Below are positions 63,789-64,000 of a stretch of 64,000 nucleotides of DNA, in pieces. Source of the DNA: Pseudomonas cavernae (lineage in GTDB: Bacteria > Pseudomonadota > Gammaproteobacteria > Pseudomonadales > Pseudomonadaceae). Within the stretch, counting starts at the first letter, position 1; each line of letters opens with the position of its first letter. A model generated the notes under the pieces. The model searched no databases. It saw nothing but the letters and a program-made list of their open reading frames with translations, and was not told the DNA's origin. The translations under genes and the position numbers were made by a program. The stretch is taken from the NCBI RefSeq assembly GCF_003595175.1, contig NZ_CP032419.1:3286001-3350000 (forward strand), in the 5' to 3' direction.

Positions 63789-63926
63789 ATCGTCAACGGC
63801 AGCGGCTGCGCTGTGGTCTTTACTCTGTTTCGTCAACCGGGCATGAACGACGCCCAGTTCACCGCCGATGCCGCATGGCTCCGGCACGACCCGCAAAGCC
63901 TCAAGCAACTCTTGAAACGCCGCTGA
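63789..63926 (+). pseudogene. 3'-end remnant of an SRPBCC-like gene
   Basis: The frame encodes IVNGSGCAVVFTLFRQPGMN, then DAQFTADAAWLRHDPQSLKQ, LLKRR and stop. It parallels IANGSGCDVVFTLFRQPGMD and the rest of the intact gene at 61772. No start codon or upstream part is present, and homology begins abruptly at about 63789. It marks the right edge of the rearranged segment. Confidence 0.87.
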
Positions 63927-63987
63927 ACACTCACCCAAGAGCCGCACCCCAAAGCCGCACCCAGGGGCCACACCAAGGAGCCGCACG

Positions 63988-64000
63988 ATGATCGTCGTCC
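63988..64000 (+). CDS. Possible start of a further gene (partial)
   Basis: AAGGAG at 63975-63980 is followed after 7 bases by ATG and codons for Met-Ile-Val-Val, which then run off the window. The ribosome site and the small hydrophobic start are consistent with a real gene, but four codons are too few to say more. Confidence 0.45.

Noticed and set aside
59028..63926. Genomic island inserted by an integrase at a tRNA gene
   Set aside because: No integrase, tRNA gene or direct att repeat is visible at the edges. The edges are gene 3' ends of the internal gene pair, which fits homologous replacement better.
63044..63991. 315-codon open frame across the MITE-like element, the small membrane protein gene and the SRPBCC remnant
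   Set aside because: It runs through inverted repeats and out of phase with the SRPBCC remnant, and the translation has no recognisable domain.

Overview
The window is a high-GC gammaproteobacterial chromosome segment that reads as Pseudomonas. The evidence is the cpxR / Spy-like / cpxA order, a MASE2 adenylate cyclase of the CyaB type, a LapA-type giant adhesin with its own type I exporter, and many short palindromic intergenic repeats of the kind found in pseudomonads. I see no rRNA, tRNA, CRISPR array, transposase, integrase or phage gene. Most of it is core chromosome. The accessory parts are the adhesin locus (about 43.4-59 kb) and the right-hand end (about 59-64 kb).

Layout. 1-5.2 kb: start of a PHP phosphoesterase gene, septation protein yciB, a YciI-like gene, then an envelope-stress module (coiled-coil membrane protein, cpxR, Spy/CpxP-like protein, cpxA) and a nitroreductase. 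5.4-8.4 kb: two tandem TrkH potassium transporter genes. 8.6-12.4 kb: AraC regulator, Mpo1-like protein, HD-domain protein and cyaB. 12.5-16.9 kb: a compact minus-strand run of DUF2059, bolA, trhO, DsbA-like thioredoxin-fold protein and an ABC exporter. 17.1-21.7 kb: DUF2804 protein, fumC, flavodoxin-fold reductase, EamA transporter and a small conserved protein. 21.8-27.5 kb: thiolase, polyphosphate:AMP phosphotransferase, mnmC and a small conserved protein. 27.5-29.8 kb: a sulfide/persulfide detoxification operon (CsoR-family sensor, membrane rhodanese, TauE/SafE exporter, ETHE1-type persulfide dioxygenase) behind a recognisable promoter and operator.

30.3-43.2 kb: hybrid sensor kinase, yheU, ynfA, PiT phosphate transporter, CynX-type MFS transporter, SDR, DUF2784, the yjcH-actP acetate uptake pair, DUF2061 and a membrane-bound GH17 glucan enzyme. 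43.4-59.0 kb: a 3,384-residue surface adhesin with an N-terminal retention module, a TAAG site of the LapG type and C-terminal RTX repeats. It is divergent from its TolC-like pore, ABC transporter and membrane-fusion protein. The regulators LapD and LapG are not in the window.

59-64 kb is the most unusual part. An intact divergent gene pair (DTW-domain tapT and an SRPBCC-like gene) lies between two blocks of extra genes. Each outer edge carries a truncated 3' end of the same two genes in the orientation expected of the original locus. This looks like a recombination event in which an incoming allele plus flanking cargo replaced the middle of a resident gene pair. The cargo includes an AT-rich gene for a secreted beta-propeller with an eight-cysteine tail, a hemolysin III family protein, a MITE-like element and a small membrane protein.

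A second theme is a family of palindromic intergenic elements (at least six copies). They share a core but have different terminal arms, and the arms remain self-complementary within each copy. Most sit at the stop codons of genes.
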